Assembly (NCBI RefSeq): GCF_013363995.1 | Contig: NZ_JABWGO010000006.1 | Span: forward strand, 446,462-510,461 | Source: Nonomuraea rhodomycinica | GTDB taxonomy: Bacteria; Actinomycetota; Actinomycetes; Streptosporangiales; Streptosporangiaceae | Direction of reading: 5' to 3' | Length of the DNA stretch: 64,000 nucleotides | In this document: piece by piece, positions 26,852-36,861 of the stretch | Position numbering within the stretch: position 1 is the stretch's first letter | How the letters are laid out: each line of letters starts with the position of its first letter | Notes under the pieces: generated by a model | What the model saw: the letters and a program-made list of their open reading frames with translations, nothing else | Databases searched by the model: none | What the model was told of the DNA's origin: nothing | Program-made: the position numbers and the translations under genes

Positions 26852-27613
26852 TCATCGGGCCGTCCAGCCGCCGTCCACGGGCAGCGAGACGCCGGTGATG
26901 AACGAGCCGCCCGGCCCGCACAGGTACGCGACCAGCTCGGCCACCTCCTCCGGCTCGATGAGGCGCTTGATCGCCGCGGGCCTCAGCATGATGTCCTCGA
27001 CGACCTTACCGGGGTCGATGCCGTGCGCCCTGGCCTGGTCGGCGATCTGGTCCTCGACGAGCCGGGTGCGCACGTACCCGGGGTTGACGCAGGTCGAGGT
27101 CACCCCGTGCGGGCCGCCCTCCAGCGCGATGGTCTTGGACAGCCCCTCCAGGGCGTGCTTGGCCGTCGTGTAGGCCGACTTGTACGGCGAGGCGCGCAGC
27201 CCGTGGACCGACGAGATGTTGACGAACCGGCCCCACTCCCGGGCGTACATGCCGGGCAGCACCCGCCGCGCGATGAGGAACGGCGCCTCGACCATGACCC
27301 GCAGCATGGTGGAGAACACCTCGGGCGGGAACTCCTCGATGGGCGCCACGTGCTGGAACCCGGCGTTGTTGACCACGATGTCCACGTCGGCGGGCAGCCG
27401 CTCGGCGAAGCCCGGCTCGCCCAGGTCCGCGACCACGGCCGTGCCGCCGATCCCGGCCGCCACCTTCCCGGCGGCGTCGCCGTCACGGTCCACGACGAGC
27501 ACGTGCGCCCCGGCGGCGGCCAGCCGCCGCGCGCAGGCGGCCCCGATGCCGCCGCCGGCCCCGGTCACCAGCGCGGTCCGCCCCGACAGCCCACCGGTCA
27601 CTTCGTTCGCCAT
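26852..27613 (-). CDS. 3-hydroxybutyrate dehydrogenase (SDR family)
   Basis: Oxidises (R)-3-hydroxybutyrate to acetoacetate with NAD+. It has a Rossmann motif TGAGGGIG (17-24), NNAG at 82-85, catalytic Ser135 with Tyr148 and Lys152 in SAYTTAK, and the BDH-typical stretches SVHGLRASPYKSAY and CVNPGYVRTRLVEDQI. At 253 residues the length is normal. It is the first gene of the five-gene minus-strand operon. The 100-bp gap upstream to the trp leader promoter must hold its promoter; the only ribosome-binding signal seen is weak. Confidence 0.88.
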   Translation of the reverse strand: MANEVTGGLSGRTALVTGAGGGIGAACARRLAAAGAHVLVVDRDGDAAGKVAAGIGGTAVVADLGEPGFAERLPADVDIVVNNAGFQHVAPIEEFPPEVFSTMLRVMVEAPFLIARRVLPGMYAREWGRFVNISSVHGLRASPYKSAYTTAKHALEGLSKTIALEGGPHGVTSTCVNPGYVRTRLVEDQIADQARAHGIDPGKVVEDIMLRPAAIKRLIEPEEVAELVAYLCGPGGSFITGVSLPVDGGWTAR

Positions 27614-27700
27614 GTCTCGACCCTAAGCCCGGGGCTCGACCCGCAGCATGGGGCCGGGCCACACAGATCATGATCCAGGTATGTGGGTGAAGCCGGATGG

Positions 27701-27706
27701 TACGAT
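27701..27706 (+). promoter_or_regulatory. -10 element of the trp leader transcript
   Basis: TACGAT placed 7 nt before the leader-peptide ATG, implying a leaderless leader-peptide mRNA. A -35 is not convincing (GGTATG region at 27678-27683). Confidence 0.55.
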
Positions 27707-27713
27707 CTGCGGC

Positions 27714-27752
27714 ATGACCGCGTATTCGCACCAGTGGTGGCCCGCCTCCTAG
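27714..27752 (+). CDS. trp leader peptide (MTAYSHQWWPAS)
   Basis: A 12-codon ORF with tandem Trp codons (27735-27740) immediately before the first arm of the attenuator. Its stop overlaps the second arm. It senses charged tRNA-Trp by ribosome stalling. It precedes trpD by 105 nt. Confidence 0.85.
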   Translation: MTAYSHQWWPAS

Positions 27753-27800
27753 GCGGACCCGCACGCGCATACGCATCCCGGCCGCCTCGACGAGGCGGCC
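27742..27800 (+). promoter_or_regulatory. Trp transcription attenuator
   Basis: Arm 1 CCGCCT (27742-27747) pairs with arm 2 AGGCGG (27751-27756). Arm 2 can instead pair with CCGCCT at 27782-27787 in arm 3. Arms 3 and 4, GGCCGCCTC/GAGGCGGCC (27780-27788 and 27792-27800), form the terminator. A ribosome stalled at the Trp codons would cover arm 1 and free arm 2 to block the terminator. Confidence 0.82.
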
Positions 27801-27857
27801 GCCCGCGTGTCCGGGACGCCCCCCGTCGAGCACCTCGACCAGCGAAAGGGCGTTCAC

Positions 27858-28889
27858 ATGACGATCACTTGGGCCTCCCTGCTCGGCACGCTCCTCGACG
27901 GCTCGTCCCTGCGCGCGCACGAGAGCGCCTGGGCGATGGAGCAGATCATGTCCGGCGCGGCGACCGAGGCCCAGATCGCGGCCTTCGCCGTGGCCCTGCG
28001 CGCCAAGGGCGAGACGGTGGCCGAGGTGACCGGCCTGGCCGACGGCATGCTGGCCCGCTCGTACGCGATCAGGGTGCCGGGCGAGACCGTGGACCTCGTC
28101 GGCACCGGCGGCGACCGGGCGGGCACGGTGAACATCTCCACCATGGCGGCCGTCGTGGCCGCGGCGGCCGGGGCCCGGGTGGTCAAGCACGGCGGCCGGG
28201 CCTCCTCCTCGACGACGGGCGCGGCCGACGTGCTGGAGGCGCTCGGCGTACGCGTGGAGCTGCCGCCCGCCGAGGTCGTGCGGGTCGCGGAGGAGGTGGG
28301 CATCACCTTCTGCTTCGCCGGGACCTTCCACCCGGCGATGAGACACGCCTCGCCCGTACGGCGCCAGCTCGGCGTGCCCACGTTCTTCAACTTCCTCGGC
28401 CCGATCACCAACCCGGCGCTGCCCGCCGCCCAGGCCGTCGGCGTGGCCGACGCCCGCATGGCGCCGGTGATCGCGGGCGTGCTCGCCGAGCGCGGCTGCT
28501 CCTCGCTCGTCTTCCGCGGCGACGACGGCCTCGACGAGCTGACCACCACCGGCCCGTCCACGATCTGGGTGGTACGGCGGGGCACGGTCACCGCGACCCC
28601 GTTCGACCCGGCCCACCTCGGCGTCCCGCGGGCCCGTACGGAGGACCTGCGCGGCGGCGACGCCGAGCACAACGCCGCGGTGGCCCGCGCGGTCCTGGCG
28701 GGCGAGCCGGGGCCGGTGCTCGACATCGTGCTGCTGAACGCCGCCGCCGCGCTGGTGGCCGCCGACGGAACACCGCCGGCCGCCGAGCTGACGCCGGTCC
28801 TGGCGGCCGCCCGCAAGCGCGCGGCCGACGCGGTCGAGTCGGGGGCCGCCGCCACGCTCCTCACCCGCTGGGCCCGCGCCACCCGCTGA
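27858..28889 (+). CDS. trpD: Anthranilate phosphoribosyltransferase
   Basis: Joins anthranilate and PRPP in tryptophan biosynthesis. Signatures: the PRPP/Mg loop VDLVGTGGDRAGTVNIST, KHGGRASSSTTGAADVLEALG, FNFLGPITNPA and the Asp/Glu metal region DGLDEL. At 343 residues it is full length. It is monocistronic here, not in a trp operon, yet has its own Trp leader-peptide attenuator. ATG 27858 follows AAAGGG. It converges with fumC, with only 12 bp between stops. Confidence 0.96.
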   Translation: MTITWASLLGTLLDGSSLRAHESAWAMEQIMSGAATEAQIAAFAVALRAKGETVAEVTGLADGMLARSYAIRVPGETVDLVGTGGDRAGTVNISTMAAVVAAAAGARVVKHGGRASSSTTGAADVLEALGVRVELPPAEVVRVAEEVGITFCFAGTFHPAMRHASPVRRQLGVPTFFNFLGPITNPALPAAQAVGVADARMAPVIAGVLAERGCSSLVFRGDDGLDELTTTGPSTIWVVRRGTVTATPFDPAHLGVPRARTEDLRGGDAEHNAAVARAVLAGEPGPVLDIVLLNAAAALVAADGTPPAAELTPVLAAARKRAADAVESGAAATLLTRWARATR

Positions 28890-28901
28890 GCCCCGGCCCG
28901 G

Positions 28902-30299
28902 TCAGTCCTCCCCGGCGGAGTTCGTCATCGCCAGCACGTCGAGGACCGCGTCGAGCTGCTCCTCGGAGATCTTCCCGGACGCCACGTGGCCGCGCTCGAC
29001 GACCACCTCGCGGATGGTCTTGCGCTCGGCCAGCGCCTGCTTGGCGATCTTCGCTGCCTCCTCGTAGCCGACGTACCGGTTGAGCGGCGTGACGATCGAC
29101 GGCGAGGACTCCGCGTACTCGCGCATCCGCTCGACGTTGGCCGTGATGCCCGCCACGCAGCGGTCGGCGAGCAGCCGGGAGACGTTGGCGAGCAGCCGGA
29201 TCGACTCCAGGATGTTGCGCGCGATCACCGGGAGCTGCACGTTCAGCTCGAACGTCCCCGAGGCGCCCGCGAACGTGATGGCGGCGTCGTTGCCGATGAC
29301 CTGCGCCGCGACCATGGTCGTGGCCTCGGGGATCACCGGGTTGACCTTGCCCGGCATGATGGACGAGCCGGGCTGCAGGTCGGGCAGGTTGATCTCGCCC
29401 AGGCCGGCGCGCGGCCCGGAGCCCATCCAGCGCAGGTCGTTGGCGATCTTGTTGAGGGCGACCGCCACCACCTTGAGCTGGCCCGACAGCTCGACGATCG
29501 AGTCCTGCGCGCTCTGCGCCTCGAAGTGGTCCAGCGCCTCGCGGAACGGGATGCCGGTCGCCTCGCGCAGCTTGGCGATGGCCTTCTCGGCGAACCCGGG
29601 CGGGGTGTTGATGCCGGTGCCCACGGCCGTGCCGCCGAGGGGCAGCTCCAGCACGTGGCCGAGCGCCGACTTCACCCGCACCAGCCCGTGCTCGATCTGC
29701 GAGGCGTAGCCGCCGAACTCCTGTCCGAGCGTCACCGGCGTCGCGTCCATCAGGTGGGTCCGTCCGGACTTCACCACCTGGTCGAACTGGAGCGCCTTGG
29801 CCCGCAGGCTCGCCGCCAGGTGCTCCAGCGACGGCAGCAGGTGGTAGGTCACCTCGGTCGCCGCCGCCACGTGGATGGAGGTGGGGAAGACGTCGTTGGA
29901 CGACTGCGAGGCGTTGACGTGGTCGTTGGGGTGGACCGGCCGGCCCAGCCGCTCCTGGGCCAGGTGGGCGATCACCTCGTTGGCGTTCATGTTGGACGAG
30001 GTGCCGGAGCCCGTCTGGAAGACGTCGATCGGGAAGTGGTCGTCGTGCTCGTTCTCGGCGACGTCGGCCGCGGCCTGCGCGATCGCCTCGGCCAGGTCCT
30101 TGTCCAGGACGCCCAGCTCGGCGTTCACCTCGGCGGCCACGGCCTTGATGAGGCCGAGCGCGGCGATGTGCGACGGCTCCAGCGGCCGTCCTGAGATCGG
30201 GAAGTTCTCGACCGCCCGCTGGGTCTGCGCGCGCCACCTGGCTCCGGCGGGCACGCGCACCTCGCCCATCGAGTCTGTTTCGATACGGAACTCGCTCAT
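28902..30299 (-). CDS. fumC: Class II fumarate hydratase
   Basis: TCA-cycle enzyme that hydrates fumarate to malate without an iron-sulfur cluster. The signature loop GSSIMPGKVNP with its catalytic Ser is present, as are TGSGTSSNMNANEV and GRTHLMDATPVTLGQE. ATG 30299 (MSEFRIETD) gives 465 residues, the normal length; an in-frame GTG 18 nt upstream is less likely. It corresponds to Rv1098c in the syntenic block. A second, class I fumarase lies at 34187-35839. Confidence 0.96.
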   Translation of the reverse strand: MSEFRIETDSMGEVRVPAGARWRAQTQRAVENFPISGRPLEPSHIAALGLIKAVAAEVNAELGVLDKDLAEAIAQAAADVAENEHDDHFPIDVFQTGSGTSSNMNANEVIAHLAQERLGRPVHPNDHVNASQSSNDVFPTSIHVAAATEVTYHLLPSLEHLAASLRAKALQFDQVVKSGRTHLMDATPVTLGQEFGGYASQIEHGLVRVKSALGHVLELPLGGTAVGTGINTPPGFAEKAIAKLREATGIPFREALDHFEAQSAQDSIVELSGQLKVVAVALNKIANDLRWMGSGPRAGLGEINLPDLQPGSSIMPGKVNPVIPEATTMVAAQVIGNDAAITFAGASGTFELNVQLPVIARNILESIRLLANVSRLLADRCVAGITANVERMREYAESSPSIVTPLNRYVGYEEAAKIAKQALAERKTIREVVVERGHVASGKISEEQLDAVLDVLAMTNSAGED

Positions 30300-30366
30300 G
30301 CCCCCAGTCTGTCCCACGAGGTCCGGCTCAAGCGGGCCCGGCGCGCGTGGCCGGCCCGGCGCGTGC

Positions 30367-31995
30367 TCAGCCCTGCAGGACGGCCACGATGAGGATGGCG
30401 ATCATGACGGCGGCCGCCGCGGCCACCCCCATGAGGATGAGCATGCCCGTGCGGTTGCCCGTGGGGCGCTCCTCGGGCCCCGCGATGGCGAACAGGTCGG
30501 TGCCGAGCCCCTTGGAGTCCGGTCGTTCCATGGCCATGCCCTGCGGCCCCTGAGGGCCCGGCGGAAGCCCCTGGCCGGGCCCCGGGCGGGACATGCCGTG
30601 CCCGGCGGGCACCGGCCTCGGGGGCGGGCCGCCCGGGGGAACGGGACGTCCGGGCTGCTGCGCCGGCGGGTAGACCTGGTGGCCGGGTGCGTTGTAGGGC
30701 CGTGGCGTCTGGACGCGCTGGGTGGCCATGGCGCCCTCGTCCACGGGCGGGCCCGGCTGCGGGCGGCCCGGGAGCGGCGTCTTGGGCCGCTTCAGGCTCA
30801 CGGTGCGCTCGGGGTCGAGCCCGGCCTGACCGCCCTCACCGCCGGGGCCCTGCGCGGCGGGGCGCCCGCCCGGGCCGCCCTGCGGGCCGGACGCCGGCGC
30901 GCCGTACGGTGTGGCGCGCTGGGGGCCGGAGCCGGGCGCGCCGTGCGGTGCGGCGCTCTGCGGACCGGAACCCGGTGCCGTGTGCGGTGCGGCGCCCCGC
31001 GGGCCGGAGCCCGGTGCGCCGGCCGGCCGTCCGCCCTGAGGACGCGCACCCGCTCCCTGCTGGGGGCCGGACGCCCCTGGCGTCCTGGAGCCGCTGGCGG
31101 GATCGGTGGCGTCGGGCACGGAGGTCTCCTGACCGGTCAGGCTCTCGGCGGTGATGACCGGTATCTCGTGGGTGGGCGTGTCGGCGACCATCCGCAGCAT
31201 GGTCTCGGCCTTGGCCGCGTTCAGCCGCTTCTTGTGGTCCTTGTGCAGCAGCCCGGTCAGCACGGGCCCGAGCTGTCCCGCCTGGGTGGGCGGGTCGGCG
31301 TTCTCGCTCAGCAGCGCCGCGAGCGTCTCGGCGATCGAGGCCCGCTCGTAGGCGGGGCGCCCCTCGACCGCGAAGTACAGCGTCGCCCCCAGCGACCAGA
31401 TGTCGGACTCGGGGCCGGTGTACTCGCCCCGCGCTCGCTCCGGCGCGGTGTAGCCGGGAGAGCCGATGACCATGCCGGTCTTGGTGAGCTTGGGGTCGCC
31501 CTCGGCCTTGGCGATGCCGAAGTCGGTCAGCACCACGCGGCCGGTCTCGGTGATGAGCACGTTGCCCGGCTTGACGTCGCGGTGCGTGATGCCCTGGGCG
31601 TGCGCGGCGCGCAGCGCGCCGAGCAGGTCGACGCCGATCTCGGCGACCAGCCGGGGCGGCAGCGGCCCCTCCTCGTCGATGACCTGCTCCAGGGACCGCG
31701 CCTCGACCAGCTCCATGATGATCCAGGGGCTGTCGTCGTGGATGAGCACGTCGTGGATGGCGGCGACGGCCGGGTGGCTGATGCGCGCGGCGATGCGACC
31801 TTCGCGGACCATGCGTTCGCGCAGCTCGGCCCGCTGCTCCTCGGTGAGGCCCGGGTCCTGCCGGATCTCCTTGACCGCCACCTCGCGGCCCAGGGCGCGG
31901 TCCCTGGCACGCCACACCGTGCCCATCGTCCCCCGCCCGAGCGGCGAGATCAGCTCGTAGCGCTCGGCGAGCACACGTGTCTGTGGTTCCGGCAT
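30367..31995 (-). CDS. Ser/Thr protein kinase with C-terminal membrane anchor
   Basis: 542 residues. The N-terminal Hanks-type kinase (about 12-275) has the glycine loop LGRGTMGTVW, Lys42, HRDVKPGNVL, DFGIAK and APERARGEY. A roughly 230-residue Pro/Gly/Gln-rich linker contains imperfect repeats of GAPGSGPQ, and one C-terminal helix (GMLILMGVAAAAAVMIAILIV) ends almost at the membrane exit, so no extracellular sensor exists. It lies 34 bp after a second kinase gene in the same direction. Targets unknown. Confidence 0.92.
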   Translation of the reverse strand: MPEPQTRVLAERYELISPLGRGTMGTVWRARDRALGREVAVKEIRQDPGLTEEQRAELRERMVREGRIAARISHPAVAAIHDVLIHDDSPWIIMELVEARSLEQVIDEEGPLPPRLVAEIGVDLLGALRAAHAQGITHRDVKPGNVLITETGRVVLTDFGIAKAEGDPKLTKTGMVIGSPGYTAPERARGEYTGPESDIWSLGATLYFAVEGRPAYERASIAETLAALLSENADPPTQAGQLGPVLTGLLHKDHKKRLNAAKAETMLRMVADTPTHEIPVITAESLTGQETSVPDATDPASGSRTPGASGPQQGAGARPQGGRPAGAPGSGPRGAAPHTAPGSGPQSAAPHGAPGSGPQRATPYGAPASGPQGGPGGRPAAQGPGGEGGQAGLDPERTVSLKRPKTPLPGRPQPGPPVDEGAMATQRVQTPRPYNAPGHQVYPPAQQPGRPVPPGGPPPRPVPAGHGMSRPGPGQGLPPGPQGPQGMAMERPDSKGLGTDLFAIAGPEERPTGNRTGMLILMGVAAAAAVMIAILIVAVLQG

Positions 31996-32029
31996 GAGAA
32001 GAAGATATCTATTTCGCTTGGAAAGTGCT

Positions 32030-33175
32030 TTAGCCTCGCTTGCGAAGTTCTCTTGGCCAGAACCGCCGAGGAAGGAACAACTTTATCACCGTCGTCATGA
32101 AGCGGGCAGGAATCGAGGGAACCGCCGGCCGGGGCTCCACGCGCCGGCGATGGACGCCCTCGCCGGACCTGCGCTCCTGCCGGGGCGAGGGCACCGGGAC
32201 CGGCGCCGCCATCGTGTCGGCGCGGCCCATGGCGTCGGCCCGGTGCAGCCCGCGGTGCGCGGGCCGGCGTGGAAAAGACGGCACGGTCACCGCCTGCGCC
32301 TGCCGGGTCTGGGTCTGCCGGGCGGGCCGGCGGGAGGCCAGCGGCTCCTCGGCCGAGCCGCCCGCCGCGACGCGCGCCAGCATGAGCGAGGCGCGCACGG
32401 AGTCGAGGCGGGTCTGCGGGTCGATGCGGAGCAGCGCGTCGAGCACCGGCGCGAGCGGGCCGGCCTTGGTCATGGGGATGGGCTCGCCGCTGGTCAGCGC
32501 GGCCAGGGCGGCGGCTGCCGTACGCCTGCCGTGCAGGCCGCGGCCCTCGACGGCGGTGTAGAGGGTCGCGCCGAGCGACCACAGGTCGGCGGCAGGGCTG
32601 GCCTTGGCGCCGAGGACCCGCTCCGGCGCGATGTAGCCGGCCGAGCCCAGCACGATGCCCGCCTGCGTGATCGAGACGTCGCCCTCCAGGGCCGCCAGCC
32701 CGAAGTCGGTGAGCACCGCCCGGTCGTCGGTGACGAGCACGTTGCTCGGCTTCACGTCGCGGTGCAGGATGCCCTTGGCGTGGACGGCGCGCAGCGCGCC
32801 CAGGATCTGCCGGCCGATCTCCGCGACGCGGCGGGGATGGAGCGGTCCTTCCTGCTGGATCAGCTGCTCCAGGGACCTCGCGTTCAGCAGCTCCATGACG
32901 ATCCACGGCCGGTCGTCCTCGGTCACCACGTCGAACACCGTGATGACCGACGGGTGCGCCACCATCGCCGTGGCCCGGCCCTCGCGCTCGGTGCGGGCGC
33001 ACAACTCGGCCCGCAGCTCCTCGTCGAGCACCGCCGGAAGGCGCACCTCCTTGACCGCGACGTAGCGGTCGAGCAGCTCGTCGTGCGCCCGCCACACGGT
33101 GCCCATGCCGCCGCGTCCGACAGGTTCGAGGAGCCGGTAGCGCGCGGCGAGAAGGTAACCGGAGGGCGCACGCAT
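32030..33175 (-). CDS. Ser/Thr protein kinase, soluble
   Basis: 381 residues with kinase motifs GRGGMGTVW, VAVKEV, HRDVKPSNVL, DFGLAA and APERVLG. The 100-residue C-terminus is Arg/Pro-rich and has no clear membrane helix; it ends in a basic patch (RRFWPRELRKRG). It is closely related to the downstream kinase and probably arose by duplication. Start ATG 33175 is chosen because a -10-like TAAGCT lies 7 nt upstream (plus-strand 33183-33188), implying leaderless transcription. An in-frame extension to 33244 is less GC-biased and unlikely. Confidence 0.88.
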   Translation of the reverse strand: MRAPSGYLLAARYRLLEPVGRGGMGTVWRAHDELLDRYVAVKEVRLPAVLDEELRAELCARTEREGRATAMVAHPSVITVFDVVTEDDRPWIVMELLNARSLEQLIQQEGPLHPRRVAEIGRQILGALRAVHAKGILHRDVKPSNVLVTDDRAVLTDFGLAALEGDVSITQAGIVLGSAGYIAPERVLGAKASPAADLWSLGATLYTAVEGRGLHGRRTAAAALAALTSGEPIPMTKAGPLAPVLDALLRIDPQTRLDSVRASLMLARVAAGGSAEEPLASRRPARQTQTRQAQAVTVPSFPRRPAHRGLHRADAMGRADTMAAPVPVPSPRQERRSGEGVHRRRVEPRPAVPSIPARFMTTVIKLFLPRRFWPRELRKRG

Positions 33176-33731
33176 GCCTGGCAGCTTACCTATTTGTGTA
33201 AACCGACCAGTAGAGGCCCGGCCGATAAAATGTTGCGAATCCAAGTCAACCCGTCTGACTCGCCGGGTCAGCGAGCCTGCTCAGCGCGCCCACGGGCACG
33301 CGAACTGTCGTGCCCGTCCACATGGTGGGGGTCCGGGTGGCCTCGCCGCAAGAGACGCGCGTCACCCCGATCCTCCGCGCCCGCCGCCCGTCCCCTCCGG
33401 CGCCGCCGGGGCTCCCGTCCCTTCCCGGGCGGAGCGGAATGGCGTTCGCCCAGGTCCCGGGCCCGTTTCGCGGTGACTCGTCCGGCTGCGGAGAAATGCT
33501 TATTACGCCGATAAAGGGTGTCGTGCCGCGGGGGCCAGGGTTACGCGGGGAACTCTGGGGTGAGGTAGGCCGGTTGTAAGGGTGTCGTAAGGGGGTGGGG
33601 GCAGAGTGAAGCTACTTACGAGGCGACTCCTCAAGAATCCGGAAAGTGTGCGCCACGATCGGCAGAATGGGGAGCACGCGTCGGAGGTACGACCAAGTCA
33701 GCGACCATGACGGCTTCACCCGAAGGACGTG
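33176..33731. other. Gene-free regulatory stretch
   Basis: About 550 bp between the divergent kinase and small-peptide genes. No ORF with credible codon bias was seen. It holds AT-richer patches near 33181-33240 and 33490-33520, and a direct repeat GTAAGGG (33576 and 33588 region) before a G-rich run. It may contain promoters for both directions, but none can be assigned firmly. Confidence 0.5.
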
Positions 33732-33830
33732 ATGAGGATGCGCCAGACCCAGGTTCGCCCCCGGCCGAGGAAGCCGGCCGGCCCCTCCCTCGACCTTCGC
33801 ACGCCGTCGGGGCGCAAGCTGCCCTTCTGA
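33732..33830 (+). CDS. Candidate small basic peptide, 32 aa
   Basis: The ORF starts ATGAGGATGCGC and ends RTPSGRKLPF then TGA. GAAGGA lies 4 nt upstream of the first ATG. Third positions are strongly G/C, and the product is very basic (Arg/Lys/Pro-rich). It precedes the DUF5999 gene by 38 nt in the same direction. Not recognised; it overlaps another open frame, so translation is unproven. Confidence 0.4.
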   Translation: MRMRQTQVRPRPRKPAGPSLDLRTPSGRKLPF

Positions 33831-33868
33831 AAACCCCCATCGCAGGAGCGTCCTCTGAGAGGTGCACG

Positions 33869-34057
33869 ATGTGCAGTCACTTCCCCGCCTGCCCCGCGGC
33901 CGGATCGGCCGACCGTGAGGCGGCCCACGTGGTCTCGGCCCACCCCGACCAGGGCTGGAGCCTGCTCTGCAACGGCGTCGTGCTCTTCGAGGACACCGGC
34001 CTCCTGCTGCCCGACGGCACCGTCGTGGCGCCCCACCGCGCCCCCGCGCTCGCCTGA
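33869..34057 (+). CDS. DUF5999 family small protein
   Basis: 62 residues: MCSHFPACPAAGSADREAAH, then GWSLLCNGVVLFEDTGLLLP and a short tail. This is the compact DUF5999 pattern known from actinomycetes, with three Cys (2, 8 and one in LLCNG) that could bind metal. ATG 33869 follows GAGAGG by about 6 nt. In-frame upstream codons to 33707 are low-quality and overlap the candidate small peptide, so they are excluded. Function unknown. Confidence 0.82.
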   Translation: MCSHFPACPAAGSADREAAHVVSAHPDQGWSLLCNGVVLFEDTGLLLPDGTVVAPHRAPALA

Positions 34058-34084
34058 ACGACCTACCGGGGGCACGCGGCCGTG

Positions 34085-34113
34085 AGGCCCCGGCCGGCGG
34101 GCCGGCGGGGCCT
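34085..34113. terminator. Bidirectional hairpin between convergent genes
   Basis: AGGCCCC/GGGGCCT outer stem with inner GCCGGC/GCCGGC and a one-nucleotide bulge, between the DUF5999 gene and the class I fumarase gene. Confidence 0.6.
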
Positions 34114-34186
34114 GATCACGGCATCACGGCTCAGGTGAGGCCGGCCGGCTCGGACCGGCGCGCTCGGAGCGGCCCGAGCGCCCGGC

Positions 34187-35839
<1,653 letters not shown>

Positions 35840-35898
35840 GCCCATCCTTTCGATCCCCCAAAGCGTACGCCCACGCGAGGCGCGCTCCCGCCCGGCCG

Positions 35899-36804
35899 TC
35901 AGGTGCGCTCGGCGACCACGCGCGGCGTGGAGCGCGGCGAGCCCGGCGACGCGGCGGGCGGAGCGGGACGGCGGGCGGTGAGACCGATGACGATCCCGCC
36001 CACGACCAGCCCCGCGCCGAGCAGGTCGTAGCGGGACGGCGTCGCGATGCCCAGCACCGCCCCCGTCACGATGGCCCCCACCGGGATGAGCCCCGCGAAC
36101 AGCCCCGCCCGCCCCGGCCCGAGCCGCGGCAGCGCCGAGTACCACAGGAAGAACGCCACCACGGTCACCACGAGCGCCAGGTAGGCGAACCCGGCCGCCT
36201 CCGCGAGGCTCGGCGCCCGCAGCATGCCGGGCCCCTCCTTGACCAGCCCGATCGCGGCCAGCATGGGCACGGCCAGCGTGGTCGAGTACGCGCTCACCCG
36301 CAGCGCCCCCAGCCGCGGCAGCAGCGGGATGGCCAGCAGCGAGAAGGCGATCTCCCCGGCGAACGCCCCGAGCGCCCACAGCAGCCCGGTCAGGTTGCCG
36401 CTGCCGAGCCCGGTGGCCAGCGTCGCGCCCGCCACCACGACCGCCGAGCCCGCGAGCAGCCGGGGCGCGGGCCGGCCGCCGGCCAGCGCGAGCGCCAGCG
36501 GCACGGCGCCGAGCACGGTGCCGACCAGCGCGGGCCCGGCGGCGCGGGCCGACTCGGTCACGCACACGTTGAACAGCGCCAGGCCGGTGAACGACAGCGC
36601 GGCGAGCAGCGCCCACTCCCGCGGCATCAGCCGGACGAACCGCTGCCCCATGACCCGGACCATGGCCAGCAGCACGACCGCGGCGACCAGGTAGCGCACC
36701 GCCTGCCCGCCGTACACCGGATAGTCCTTGACCAGGCCGGACACCCCGGCCAGCGTTCCCACCAGGAACATCGCGCACGCGGCGCCGAGCACACCGTTTC
36801 TCAT
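35899..36804 (-). CDS. DMT-superfamily (EamA) transporter
   Basis: 301 residues with ten predicted helices in two EamA repeats (first LGAACAMFLVGTLAGVSGLV; second half GLLWALGAFAGEIAFSLLAIP). The C-terminal Pro/Ser-rich tail is cytosolic. It is divergent from a MocR-type regulator with a 57-bp shared spacer, a common arrangement in which the regulator controls the exporter. Cargo unknown; amino acids or vitamin B6-related compounds would fit MocR partners. Confidence 0.88.
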   Translation of the reverse strand: MRNGVLGAACAMFLVGTLAGVSGLVKDYPVYGGQAVRYLVAAVVLLAMVRVMGQRFVRLMPREWALLAALSFTGLALFNVCVTESARAAGPALVGTVLGAVPLALALAGGRPAPRLLAGSAVVVAGATLATGLGSGNLTGLLWALGAFAGEIAFSLLAIPLLPRLGALRVSAYSTTLAVPMLAAIGLVKEGPGMLRAPSLAEAAGFAYLALVVTVVAFFLWYSALPRLGPGRAGLFAGLIPVGAIVTGAVLGIATPSRYDLLGAGLVVGGIVIGLTARRPAPPAASPGSPRSTPRVVAERT

Positions 36805-36829
36805 GTTCGAGGATGCTAGGGAGACAATG

Positions 36830-36847
36830 GTCCACGCAAACAGTCCA
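36830..36847. promoter_or_regulatory. Direct repeat in the MocR/transporter spacer
   Basis: Two GTCCA repeats (36830-36834 and 36843-36847) 13 bp apart in the 57-bp divergent spacer, the direct-repeat layout typical of MocR-type binding sites. Confidence 0.4.
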
Positions 36848-36861
36848 ATCCTCGGCTGTGA

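Noticed and set aside
33310..33579. Open frame of 89 codons in the long spacer
   Set aside because: Codon third positions are not biased like real genes here and no ribosome-binding site or family motif is present.
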